Assembly: GCA_035505995.1 (NCBI GenBank)
Contig: DATJQF010000180.1
Location: 1 to 25,942, forward strand
DNA: 25,942 nt
Reading direction: 5' to 3'
From: DATJQF01 sp035505995
GTDB taxonomy: Bacteria; Bacteroidota; Bacteroidia; Bacteroidales; FEN-979
Below the pieces are notes generated by a model, which saw only the letters and a list, made by a program, of their open reading frames with translations, was not told where the DNA came from and did no database searches. A program made the translations under genes and the position numbers. This document shows, piece after piece, positions 15,380 to 24,371 of this stretch. The number at the start of each line of letters is the position of its first letter. Positions within the stretch are counted from its first letter, which is position 1.

Positions 15380-15811
15380 TTAATTGTAGATGTAAAGCAG
15401 CGTCCCGTCGTAATTGGCCTGGTACTGCTGCATGGGATAGGGACTGGGCCCTGAAAAGGGAGAACCGTCCAGTAAAAGGAATTTTGACTTGCAGGAGGGG
15501 CAGTAAACGGTGATCCCGGAGGAATCCACTTCAAGCCGGGTCGTGGTCTTGTCCCAGTCATACGGACAGGCTCTTTCATAGGCCGCGAATTCCGTGGTGG
15601 ACTTTCGGAAGACCAGAATGCCCCGGTATCCGCCCGTAAGAGGCACCCACCCGTTCACGACGTTCAACCCCAGGTATTCCGTGGAATTTGGGTCCAGGGA
15701 GATGGAAACATGGACATACGGGATCTGGCTCTGATTATTGTTTTCCTTTTTGCAGGAATTCAACACGGGAATCGTCAGCAGTAAAATTATTATTGTGATC
15801 TTTGTTCTCAA
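15380..15811 (-). CDS. Rieske-fold lipoprotein with altered cluster ligands
   Basis: The 143-residue lipoprotein has signal and lipobox LNSC (Cys20), then an Asn-rich linker. Its body has the Rieske layout: a first metal loop ACPYDW (81-86), a second loop YCPSCKSKF (103-111), and a Gly/Pro-rich loop GSPFSGPSPYP (116-126). In a true Rieske centre the loops are CxH and CxxH. Here the His positions are Tyr84 and Cys107, leaving Cys82, Asp85, Cys104 and Cys107. It may bind another metal such as zinc, or none. The start is a TTG at 15811; no in-frame ATG gives the signal peptide. It ends nine bases from the ahcY stop, convergently. Confidence 0.75.
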   Translation of the reverse strand: MRTKITIIILLLTIPVLNSCKKENNNQSQIPYVHVSISLDPNSTEYLGLNVVNGWVPLTGGYRGILVFRKSTTEFAAYERACPYDWDKTTTRLEVDSSGITVYCPSCKSKFLLLDGSPFSGPSPYPMQQYQANYDGTLLYIYN

Positions 15812-15877
15812 GAAGAACTGTTTACCCTTTAACGACAGAAAGGTAAAAATTATTATTTCCCGTCATTCATCCGGCGT

Positions 15878-16174
15878 ATGCATGGAAGGTTTCTCATCGG
15901 TTTCCTGTTCACGGCCTTTCTCGTGCCGGTGACCCGCGTTCAGGCCGTTCCGCCCCAGGAGGCGAAGGTCCATCAGCGGAAAATAAACAGGGAAAAGGAA
16001 AAGAAGGATAAGAAGGCTCAAAAAGAATATGAGGCGGCGGTCAAACAGCATAATAAAAATCAATCCAAGGAAACACGGGCGATGATGAAAAAGTCAAAAA
16101 AAGAAGCTCCGAAGAACACGCCCGTCCAGAAAAAAAACAGCCATTCCGGCTCAAATAGGAAATCATGCAGATAG
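15878..16174 (+). CDS. Small Lys-rich exported protein
   Basis: This 98-residue protein starts with a signal peptide (about 1-24, VQA end). It then becomes extremely basic and hydrophilic (KINREKEKKDKKAQKEYEAA, then HNKNQSKETRAMMKKSKKEA), with a probable helix at about 35-80. I recall similar short Lys-rich exported proteins as unnamed hypotheticals in Bacteroidota; there is no known function. It may bind nucleic acid, lipid A or a polyanion outside the cell, but that is guesswork. It lies alone between the divergent Rieske-like gene and the TonB receptor gene. Confidence 0.6.
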   Translation: MHGRFLIGFLFTAFLVPVTRVQAVPPQEAKVHQRKINREKEKKDKKAQKEYEAAVKQHNKNQSKETRAMMKKSKKEAPKNTPVQKKNSHSGSNRKSCR

Positions 16175-16228
16175 TTACATAACTTATTATTTAGAAACAA
16201 TTTATATTTCATTCCGGCGATAAATTTC

Positions 16229-16262
16229 TTTTGGAACTTAAATTAATTTATTGTTAACTTTA
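16229..16262 (+). promoter_or_regulatory. Bacteroidota-type promoter of the TonB receptor unit
   Basis: A -33 TTTTG (16229-16233) is followed, after 21 bases, by TAACTTTA (16255-16262), one mismatch from TAnnTTTG. Spacing fits the class. The leader before the ATG at 16310 would be about 40 bases. Confidence 0.6.
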
Positions 16263-16309
16263 CCTGCTTTTTTCAAGCCCCAAGTCAAACCTTACATAAA
16301 ATCTATTGT

Positions 16310-19300
16310 ATGTTAAGACATTTACTACTTGCTATTGCATTCGTACTAACATCTAGCTTGTTAGTATTTTCACAGTCAGGTTCGGGAACCCTTAAGGGCA
16401 AGATTACAGACAAGGCGACCAAGGATCCGATTCCTTTCGCGAATATTATCGTGGAAGTAGGGGGCGTGCAGGTCGGGGGATCCACTTCCGACTTCGACGG
16501 AAACTTCACGATCAAGCCGGTGCCTCCCGGGAAAGTCGACCTGAAAGCCTCCTATGTAGGGTACACACCGTACAGTGTTAAAGGCATCGTGATCTTCGTG
16601 GATAAGATCACCTTCCAGAACATAGAGCTGCAGGCCCAGACCACCAACCTCCAGGAAGTGGAAGTGGTGGAATACAAGGTTCCGCTGATCTCAAAGGACC
16701 AGACGGTTTCAGGGGGAACCGTCACCTCCGAAGAAATTGCCAAGATGGCCAATAAATCGGCCGATGCCGTCGCCACGACGGTGGGAGGGGTAGGTACGGA
16801 TGCAAACGGAAATATTACCAGTATCCGTGGTCAGCGGTCTTCAGGGACCGTTTACTATATCGACGGAATGCGGGTCATCGGCTCCACAGCCCTTCCCCAG
16901 TCGGCTATCGAGCAGGTGGAAGTGATCCTCGGGGGTACCCCGGCCAGTTACGGGGACGCCACCGGAGGTATCATCAGCGTAACCACCAAGGGACCCAGCC
17001 GCGAATTCAATGCAGGAGTGGAAGTGGAAACATCCGAATTTCTGGATGCATTCGGCTATAACCGTCTGGGTCTGAATATCACCGGGCCCCTGGTATCCAA
17101 AAAAGACACGGTTACCCATACCAAAACCCCGATCATGGGATACTTTCTGGCCGGTGAAATTTACTACCAGAAAGACGGAAGCCCCGCCGCTTTCCCCCTG
17201 CATAAGGTCAAGGACGATGTGCTGGACCAGATCCGGGCCAACCCGCTCCGCCTGTCGGCCGACGGTACCGGGGTATTCCTGAATGCGGAATATCTTACCG
17301 CCGACGATCTCGAAAAAACCAAAACCACCCTCAACACCTCCTTCTACAATGCCAACGTTTCCGGGAAGCTGGATTTCCGGCTCTCCCCGACCATCAACCT
17401 CTCCCTGGGCGGTACGTTCCAGTATGCCAACGGGTATAACTTCAGCTATTACACCTCGCTGATGGATTATATGTACAACACCCACAGCACCAGTAATACC
17501 TGGCGTGTCAACGCAAGGTTCACCCAGCGCTTTCCGACTTCCGCCGACAGCAAATCCTTTGTCAAGAATGTCTATTATTCCATCGGCGGTGACTTCTCCC
17601 GGACCGGCGGCGGAACCTGGGACGATGAACACAAACGGGATCTCTTTAAATACGGATATATCGGTTCGTTTGCCACGATGACGGAAAGGGCTTATACTGC
17701 GGGGCTGGTGTACGACACGGTCTCCGGTAAAACCGCACACCTGCAGAACGGATTCCGTGATACCCTGGTGGTTTTCACCCCGAACAATTACAATCCGGAA
17801 TCGGTGAACTGGGTGAGCCAGTATTACAGCCTGTTCGATAAGACCGGGTACTATGAAAACCTTGATGAAATCGTGGCCAACCGCGGACTGGTGAACGGGA
17901 TCGACCCGTATAACGTTTACGGGACCTGGGCAAACGTCGGGGACCGCGCGACCGGATACAGCAAAAGCGAAGGCCAGCAGTTCTCCCTCCAGGCCAATTT
18001 TGCCGCCGACTTCGGAAACCATGAAATCCAGTTCGGCCTGCAATACCAGCAGCGGAAATCCAGCTCATTCGGCGTAAACGGGACCGGTCTGTGGCCGATC
18101 ATGCGACTCCTGACCAATGCCCAGCTTCAGGACCTGGATGTTTCCCATCCCCAGCAGGTTTACCGGGACGGTTCTTTCATGGACACCATTTATTATTTCA
18201 GGAAATATGCTCCCGACCTGCAGCGTAATTTTGATATCAACCTGCGTAAAAAACTAGGCCTGCCGGTCGACGGGACCGACTATATCGACCTCTTCTCCTT
18301 TAACTACGATAAGAACTCCATTAATTACTATGACAAGAACCAGGTCCTTCACACCGTAACGCCGTCGGACCCGATCCTGTCGCTGAATATGTTCAGCGCC
18401 GACGAGTTACTGAACGGAGGCAGCCCGCTGGTCGGGTATTACGGATATACCTATACCGGGGAGCATCAGACCAGCAAACCCAGCTTTGACGATTTCTTCA
18501 CGGCTACCGATGAGGATGGGAACTATACCCGTCCGATCGCTCCCTATGCGCCTATATATATGGCAGGCTTCATCCAGGATAAATTCGCCTTCAAAGACCT
18601 GATATTCAACATCGGGCTGCGTGTCGACCGCTTCGACGCCAACCAGATGGTGCTGAAGGATCCTTACTTGTTCTATGAGGCCTATAATGTAGGCAATGCT
18701 CCACCGATCAACGGGGTGGCTATTAAACCGCCCTCGAACATCGGAAGCGATTATGTCGTGTACGTGGATGACGCCAAGAATCCCACGGAAGTGGTCGGCT
18801 ACCGCCAGAATTCAAACTGGTACAACGCCGACGGGTCCCCGATCTCCGACCCCAGGATCCTGGATAAAGGGAATGGGGTGCAGCCTTACCTGGTCGATCC
18901 TTCCCAGCAATCGATCGAGCCCAACGTGTTCAAGGATTATGACCCGCAATGGAACTGGATGCCCCGAATCTCCTTCTCCTTCCCGATCTCCGACGACGCT
19001 CTGTTCTATGCCCATTACGACATTCTTACCCAGCGGCCCACCACCGGAATCCGCCTGGACCCCGTCTCCTATTATTATATTGATGTGATCGGAGCGGCTT
19101 ATACCATTGATAACCCGAACCTGAAACCGGAAAAGACGATCGACTATGAACTCGGTTTCCAGCAGAAGATCAATAACGCCTCGTCCGTGAAACTGGCGGT
19201 CTTCTACCGGGAAATGAGGGACCAGATCCAGCAGTACCGGTTCAGCGGGGCCTATCCCAAGACCTATTACTCCTATACCAATATTGACTTCGGGACCGTC

Positions 19301-20020
19301 AAGGGGTTAACGCTGACCTATGACATGCGCCGGACCAATAACGCCAGGATCCGTTTCAACTACACCCTCCAGTTTGCGGACGGGACCGGCTCCGACGCCG
19401 ATGCGGCGGCAGGCATCGTAAGGTCCGATCAACCGAACCTCCGTACCATCAACCCGTTGAATTACGACCGCCGGCATGCTTTCAATATCAGCATCGACTA
19501 CCGGTTCAGCAGCGGCAAGGAATATAACGGTCCGGTCATCAACCGCAAGAAAAGCGGGAAAGCACCGGTACAGCTGCTTTCCAACCTGGGCGCCAACCTC
19601 ACCATCACCGGGGGCTCGGGATACCCCTATACCAAATCCAGCAAGATCATGCCCTACGGCGCGATGGGACCCATCCAGGGTTCGATCAACGGATCCCGCC
19701 TGCCCTGGGAATTCCTGCTGAATCTGAGGATTGACAAGGATTTCAACTTTGCCATGGGCAAGACCAAGAAAAAGCCGGCTACGATCAATGTGTATTTTGA
19801 GATATTGAACCTGCTGAATACCCGGAACGTGACTTCCGTCTACCCGGCCACGGGATCCCCCACCGACGACGGTTACCTCTCCGCTCCGGAATACCAGAAC
19901 CAGATCAACCAGCAGGTGAACCCGCAATCATACCGGGATCTGTACTCCGATTATATCGACAATCCTTATAACTACAGTACGCCGAGACAGTCCCGGATTG
20001 GACTTATGTTCAACTTCTGA
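16310..20020 (+). CDS. TonB-dependent outer-membrane receptor with N-terminal regulatory-like domain
   Basis: The 1236-residue outer-membrane protein has a signal peptide (about 1-22). A carboxypeptidase-regulatory-like beta-sandwich follows (about 25-105; LKGKITDKATKDPIPFANI, FDGNFTIKPVPPG). The plug comes next (about 130-235; ITSIRGQRSSGTVYYIDGMR, AIEQVEVILGGTPASYGDATGGIISVTTK). A large 22-strand-type barrel then ends in IGLMFNF with the terminal Phe needed for barrel assembly. The length and layout are SusC-like, but no SusD lipoprotein gene is next to it; instead a giant T9SS-type protein and a PorV/PorQ-like barrel follow. Imported substrate, if any, is unknown. It probably heads a three-gene transcription unit. 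Confidence 0.93.
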   Translation: MLRHLLLAIAFVLTSSLLVFSQSGSGTLKGKITDKATKDPIPFANIIVEVGGVQVGGSTSDFDGNFTIKPVPPGKVDLKASYVGYTPYSVKGIVIFVDKITFQNIELQAQTTNLQEVEVVEYKVPLISKDQTVSGGTVTSEEIAKMANKSADAVATTVGGVGTDANGNITSIRGQRSSGTVYYIDGMRVIGSTALPQSAIEQVEVILGGTPASYGDATGGIISVTTKGPSREFNAGVEVETSEFLDAFGYNRLGLNITGPLVSKKDTVTHTKTPIMGYFLAGEIYYQKDGSPAAFPLHKVKDDVLDQIRANPLRLSADGTGVFLNAEYLTADDLEKTKTTLNTSFYNANVSGKLDFRLSPTINLSLGGTFQYANGYNFSYYTSLMDYMYNTHSTSNTWRVNARFTQRFPTSADSKSFVKNVYYSIGGDFSRTGGGTWDDEHKRDLFKYGYIGSFATMTERAYTAGLVYDTVSGKTAHLQNGFRDTLVVFTPNNYNPESVNWVSQYYSLFDKTGYYENLDEIVANRGLVNGIDPYNVYGTWANVGDRATGYSKSEGQQFSLQANFAADFGNHEIQFGLQYQQRKSSSFGVNGTGLWPIMRLLTNAQLQDLDVSHPQQVYRDGSFMDTIYYFRKYAPDLQRNFDINLRKKLGLPVDGTDYIDLFSFNYDKNSINYYDKNQVLHTVTPSDPILSLNMFSADELLNGGSPLVGYYGYTYTGEHQTSKPSFDDFFTATDEDGNYTRPIAPYAPIYMAGFIQDKFAFKDLIFNIGLRVDRFDANQMVLKDPYLFYEAYNVGNAPPINGVAIKPPSNIGSDYVVYVDDAKNPTEVVGYRQNSNWYNADGSPISDPRILDKGNGVQPYLVDPSQQSIEPNVFKDYDPQWNWMPRISFSFPISDDALFYAHYDILTQRPTTGIRLDPVSYYYIDVIGAAYTIDNPNLKPEKTIDYELGFQQKINNASSVKLAVFYREMRDQIQQYRFSGAYPKTYYSYTNIDFGTVKGLTLTYDMRRTNNARIRFNYTLQFADGTGSDADAAAGIVRSDQPNLRTINPLNYDRRHAFNISIDYRFSSGKEYNGPVINRKKSGKAPVQLLSNLGANLTITGGSGYPYTKSSKIMPYGAMGPIQGSINGSRLPWEFLLNLRIDKDFNFAMGKTKKKPATINVYFEILNLLNTRNVTSVYPATGSPTDDGYLSAPEYQNQINQQVNPQSYRDLYSDYIDNPYNYSTPRQSRIGLMFNF

Positions 20021-20092
20021 TCCCTCTGACAAAATCTAATTCCGAACATGATGACAATGCAAAATATCGATTCTTATAAAAATAGAGCAGTT

Positions 20093-23000
20093 ATGAAAAA
20101 TATATTTCGCTTTTTCCTGATCACCATCTGCTGGATACTGGTCACTTCTGGCGCCTTTGCCAGGGAATTTCAGGGTCAGGGAACCAAGAGCTCCAATACG
20201 ATCAAGGAGACAGCCGCCGGTTGCGATCCCGGGTCCAGTTCAAAATATCTTGATATCAATAACGTCAGGACTATCATTTATTCTTACGGGAATGGATGGT
20301 TCATTGAAAATGCGGAATATGAAATCCCGAAGGGATCCAAGAAGACCTCTATGTTCTCCTTCTCCCTCTGGATCGGGGGGATCGATGTGAACAACAACCT
20401 CAAGCTGGCCGCTTACCGGTACGGACAAGGCCCAAGCAACGGGACGGCCCATACGAAGAACGACTTCTGGCCCGGTCCGCTAACCATTGACGGAACCGGA
20501 TCCATCACCCCCGAAGTATGCGCGAAATATGACAAGCTTTTCCCCATTACCCGGGAAGAAGTCCAGGAATTCCTTGCCTGGTGGGACAACCAATCTGAAT
20601 TCCCAGACTATACCATTCCCAGGGACATCCTGGATTGGCCGGGAAACGGCGACCGGTCGAAAGGACAGGCCTTCTACCTGGCGCCCTTTGTGGATGTGGA
20701 CGGCAGCGGCGACTACGATCCCCATTACGGTGATTATCCCTATTACGACTTTGCCAATGCACTATGTCCCAAGAATCTCAAGCCGGGAGATAAGATCCAG
20801 CGGGCCCACCTCCGCAACGGCGAACCCGACGATACCCTGGGGATCCTGGTCGACCAGGTCATCAAAGGCGACCAGACGCTGTGGTATGTGTTCAACGATA
20901 AAGGGAATATCCATTCCGAGACCCAGGGAGAACCCATCGGACTTGAGATCCGCGGACAGGCTTTCGCCTTCGCCACCAACGATGAAATCAACAACATGAC
21001 CTTTTATTCCTATGAGATCATCAACCGTTCCACTTATACATTGACCGGCACCTACTTCAGCCAGTGGGTGGACCCGGATCTCGGATGGGCACAGGACGAC
21101 TATGTGGGTTGCGATGTGAAACGCGGACTCGGCTATTGCTACAACGGCAAACCTATCGACGGGAATGGCCAGGTGGAAGCCTACGGATCGCATCCTCCTG
21201 CCGTCGGAGTCGACTTCTTCCAGGGCCCTTACATGGACGGTGACGGAAGGGACAATCCGAAATTCACGGGAGACTGCTCCATCATCAACAGCGAATATCC
21301 GCTGGACCAGATGGCCATCAACGGGGTGAACTTCGGCGACGGAATCGTGGATAACGAGCGGTTCGGGATGCGACGGTTCGTGTACCATAACAACAACCTC
21401 TCCGGGGTTCCGCTATACATGCAGGATCCCGATTACGCCCCCCAGTATTATAACTTCCTGCAGGGGATCTGGCGTGACGGCACAAAGATGATCTGGGGAG
21501 GAAACGCCCACCTGGGAGCAGGCGGATGCGGTCCTGCCACCGACTTCATGTTCCCGGGCGATTCCGATCCCTGCCTCTGGGGAACCAAAGGACAACCGCC
21601 TCTCTGTATGCCATACTGGACGGAGGAAACCGCGGGAAATAACCCAAGCGACCGCCGGTTCATGCAGTCTGCAGGACCATTTACCCTGAATCCCGGAGCC
21701 TGTAACTATATTACCGTGGGGATCCCCTGGGCAAGATCCACCGGAACCCCGTTCGAATCGGTTGAGCTGCTGCGCATCGTCGATGATAAATGCCAGAGCC
21801 TGTTCGACAACTGCTTTGCCGTGCTGAATGGCCCGAATGCCCCGGACCTGACCATCGAAGAGCTCGATAAAAGCCTGATCATCTACCTGACCAACCGGAA
21901 GACCAATGATAAAGGCAACAACTTCCAGGAAAAATATGTGGAATATGATCCCAATATCCCCAACCCGGATACGCTGCCTCACAATAAAAGGAACGACTCC
22001 CTCTATCATTTTGAAGGATACCAGCTGTACCAGCTGAAAGATGCGACCGTCAGCGCCTCCGATATCGACGATCCCACCAAATGCAGGCTGGTTGCCCAGT
22101 GCGATATCCAGGATAACATCACCAAGCTGGTGAACTGGACCTTTGACCAGAATATCGGCGGGAACGTGGGCGAGGTTATGGTGGACGGAGCCAACGCGGG
22201 AATTCAGCATTCCTTCGTCATCACCGATGACCAGTTTGCCACCGGTGACAGCCGGCTCATAAATCACAAACAGTACTATTTCCTGGCCGTGGCATACGCT
22301 TACAATGAATACAAGATGTACCAGCCGGATTCCATTGACAAAGGTCAAAAGGTCCCGTACCTGAGAGGCCGTAATAATATACAGGTGTATACCGCGATTC
22401 CTCATATCCCGGTCGGACAGGTGATGAATTCGGCTTATGGCGACGGTCCGGTGATCACCAGGATACAGGGACAGGGCAATGGCGGGATGATCGTGGATTT
22501 CTCCGATCAGACCATTGCTGAAATCATGTCCAAACCGCCGGCGGACTCCATCACCAACAAATACGGCGATCCGAATTACCCGATCTCCTATCACCCGGTA
22601 TATACCGTTTCACACGGGCCGCTGGGAGTCAAGGTCATCGATCCGCTGAACGTGGTCTCCGGCGATTTCGTCCTGAAATTTGATTCCATGGTTTCCGGTC
22701 CCACTACCGGAAATCCTTTCACCAACGTCAAGATCAAATTCGGCAAGTGGACCCTGTATGATACCAAGAACAATCAAACGTACTATTCGGACACCACGAC
22801 GATTTACCCGTATGAGCAATTATTTATCGACCTGGGCCTTGCGCTGCAGATCAACCAGGTTCCCTACCCGGGAGATTACACGGCGGACGGAGTAGTAACT
22901 CCTAATAACGGCATGCTGTACGCCCCGACGGCAATCTACGAGGACAGCACCAAGATCTGGCTGGGCGGCGTCCAGGACAGCGATGTTCCCGCCAGCCCGC

Positions 23001-24322
23001 TGAACTGGATCCGGTCAGGCACTTACAAGACCACGGCGAACGAATTGCTCGACGACTGGGATATGAAAAATGACCGGCCCTGGGACCCGAACAAGGACTT
23101 TGGCAAGATCCAGGGCGGAACCTGGGCACCTTATTTCATGTGCGCCTATGCCCAGCAGAATCAGTACGGACCTGCCTACAACCGTAACTCAAAGGATGTG
23201 GCGGCCATGGATATGCTGTGCAGCGTTGATATTGTCTTCACCCCCGACAAGACCAAGTGGACCCGGTGCCCCGTCATCGAGATGTGCCCCGACAAGACCC
23301 TGTCGGAAGGAAGAGTGGACGAATTTGAAATCCGCGCTCACCGTTCGGTGAATGTGGACGGAGATTCCCTCGTAGTCAGCTCCGACCCGATGTATAACTC
23401 GGATTACATCAGCCCTACCGGGATGAGCTGGTTCCCGGGCTACGCGATCAACCTGGAAACGGGAGAGCGCCTGAACATTATGTTCGGTGAGAATTCCTGG
23501 CTGGTGGCGGATAACGGACGGGATATGAAATTCAACCCGACCTCCAGGCTGGCCAATGAAGGTGGCGAACCGGTATTCGGCGGGCAGCATTACGTGTATA
23601 TCATGGGACGCGCCCGATACAGCACGCCTACTTTTAATTTCGACTTCCCGGCATACGATGCGGGCGCCTATCTGCGGATGGTAATCCCGAAAAAACCGGC
23701 CCTCCAGTTCAAATCCTACACCTATTCGACAGCGCTCTGGGTAGGCATGCCCATGGAGGTAGCCGGTAAGGAAGATCAATGGCTGAGCAACCAGGTCACG
23801 ATCAAGGTCAGGGTCGCCAAGCCATACCAGAGATACTTCTCCCTGCCGCTGCCGCTGGATTATGTCGATACGGCTGCCAACCGGTGCTGGCCGATGTACA
23901 CCTTCCAGACGGAATCGATCGCGACCTCCAAGGACAATCACGACAAGTCAGTTTCCGATCTTGACCTGATCAAGGTGGTTCCGAATCCTTACTACGCGTA
24001 TGATGATTATGAAAGGAACCAGCTCGACAACCGGATCAAGATCGTAAACCTGCCTCTGAAGTGCACGGTGACTATTTTCGACATGAGCGGAACGATGCTC
24101 CGCCAATTTGTGGTGGATAAATCCAGTATCTCGGAACCCCGGTCATCTACGGACGGGATCAACACTGATTCCAAAACCTCCATTGACTGGGATCTTAAGA
24201 ATTTTGCGGGAATACCGATCTCGGGCGGCGTTTACCTGATTCATGTGAAAGCCGACGGCCTGGGTGAAGTTACCCTTAAATGGTTCGGAATATTGCGGCC
24301 TGTTGACCTTAACTCATTCTGA
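20093..24322 (+). CDS. Giant exported protein with T9SS-type C-terminal domain
   Basis: The 1409-residue protein has a signal peptide (about 1-23, GAFA end). The N-terminal part contains KYLDINNVRTIIYSYGNGWF, EIPKGSKKTSMFSFSLWIGG and NDFWPGPLTIDG, a pattern I recall from large Bacteroidota exoproteins of unknown function. An acidic DVDGSGDYDP stretch (201-210) suggests calcium binding. The last about 120 residues form a FlgD/type-A-like sorting fold: KVVPNPYYAYDDY, IKIVNLPLKCTVTIFDMSG and GIPISGGVYLIHVK. It then extends to a WFGILRPVDLNSF tail. It is probably carried by the type IX system to the cell surface or medium. A start 45 bases upstream (20048) is possible, but MKNIFRFF gives the better signal peptide. 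Confidence 0.85.
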   Translation: MKNIFRFFLITICWILVTSGAFAREFQGQGTKSSNTIKETAAGCDPGSSSKYLDINNVRTIIYSYGNGWFIENAEYEIPKGSKKTSMFSFSLWIGGIDVNNNLKLAAYRYGQGPSNGTAHTKNDFWPGPLTIDGTGSITPEVCAKYDKLFPITREEVQEFLAWWDNQSEFPDYTIPRDILDWPGNGDRSKGQAFYLAPFVDVDGSGDYDPHYGDYPYYDFANALCPKNLKPGDKIQRAHLRNGEPDDTLGILVDQVIKGDQTLWYVFNDKGNIHSETQGEPIGLEIRGQAFAFATNDEINNMTFYSYEIINRSTYTLTGTYFSQWVDPDLGWAQDDYVGCDVKRGLGYCYNGKPIDGNGQVEAYGSHPPAVGVDFFQGPYMDGDGRDNPKFTGDCSIINSEYPLDQMAINGVNFGDGIVDNERFGMRRFVYHNNNLSGVPLYMQDPDYAPQYYNFLQGIWRDGTKMIWGGNAHLGAGGCGPATDFMFPGDSDPCLWGTKGQPPLCMPYWTEETAGNNPSDRRFMQSAGPFTLNPGACNYITVGIPWARSTGTPFESVELLRIVDDKCQSLFDNCFAVLNGPNAPDLTIEELDKSLIIYLTNRKTNDKGNNFQEKYVEYDPNIPNPDTLPHNKRNDSLYHFEGYQLYQLKDATVSASDIDDPTKCRLVAQCDIQDNITKLVNWTFDQNIGGNVGEVMVDGANAGIQHSFVITDDQFATGDSRLINHKQYYFLAVAYAYNEYKMYQPDSIDKGQKVPYLRGRNNIQVYTAIPHIPVGQVMNSAYGDGPVITRIQGQGNGGMIVDFSDQTIAEIMSKPPADSITNKYGDPNYPISYHPVYTVSHGPLGVKVIDPLNVVSGDFVLKFDSMVSGPTTGNPFTNVKIKFGKWTLYDTKNNQTYYSDTTTIYPYEQLFIDLGLALQINQVPYPGDYTADGVVTPNNGMLYAPTAIYEDSTKIWLGGVQDSDVPASPLNWIRSGTYKTTANELLDDWDMKNDRPWDPNKDFGKIQGGTWAPYFMCAYAQQNQYGPAYNRNSKDVAAMDMLCSVDIVFTPDKTKWTRCPVIEMCPDKTLSEGRVDEFEIRAHRSVNVDGDSLVVSSDPMYNSDYISPTGMSWFPGYAINLETGERLNIMFGENSWLVADNGRDMKFNPTSRLANEGGEPVFGGQHYVYIMGRARYSTPTFNFDFPAYDAGAYLRMVIPKKPALQFKSYTYSTALWVGMPMEVAGKEDQWLSNQVTIKVRVAKPYQRYFSLPLPLDYVDTAANRCWPMYTFQTESIATSKDNHDKSVSDLDLIKVVPNPYYAYDDYERNQLDNRIKIVNLPLKCTVTIFDMSGTMLRQFVVDKSSISEPRSSTDGINTDSKTSIDWDLKNFAGIPISGGVYLIHVKADGLGEVTLKWFGILRPVDLNSF

Positions 24323-24371
24323 TCACGGATAGGAAAATATTATAATGACAAGACAATAAAAACCTACACCT

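Noticed and set aside
16841..18043. Long minus-strand frame inside the TonB receptor gene
   Set aside because: Shadow of the receptor reading frame; no start context or family features.
20021..20092. Small separate gene or leader peptide at 20048
   Set aside because: It is simply an in-frame extension of the giant exoprotein; the later ATG gives the proper signal peptide.
21413..22594. Long minus-strand frame inside the giant exoprotein gene
   Set aside because: Shadow frame with Ile/Val/His bias and no domain.
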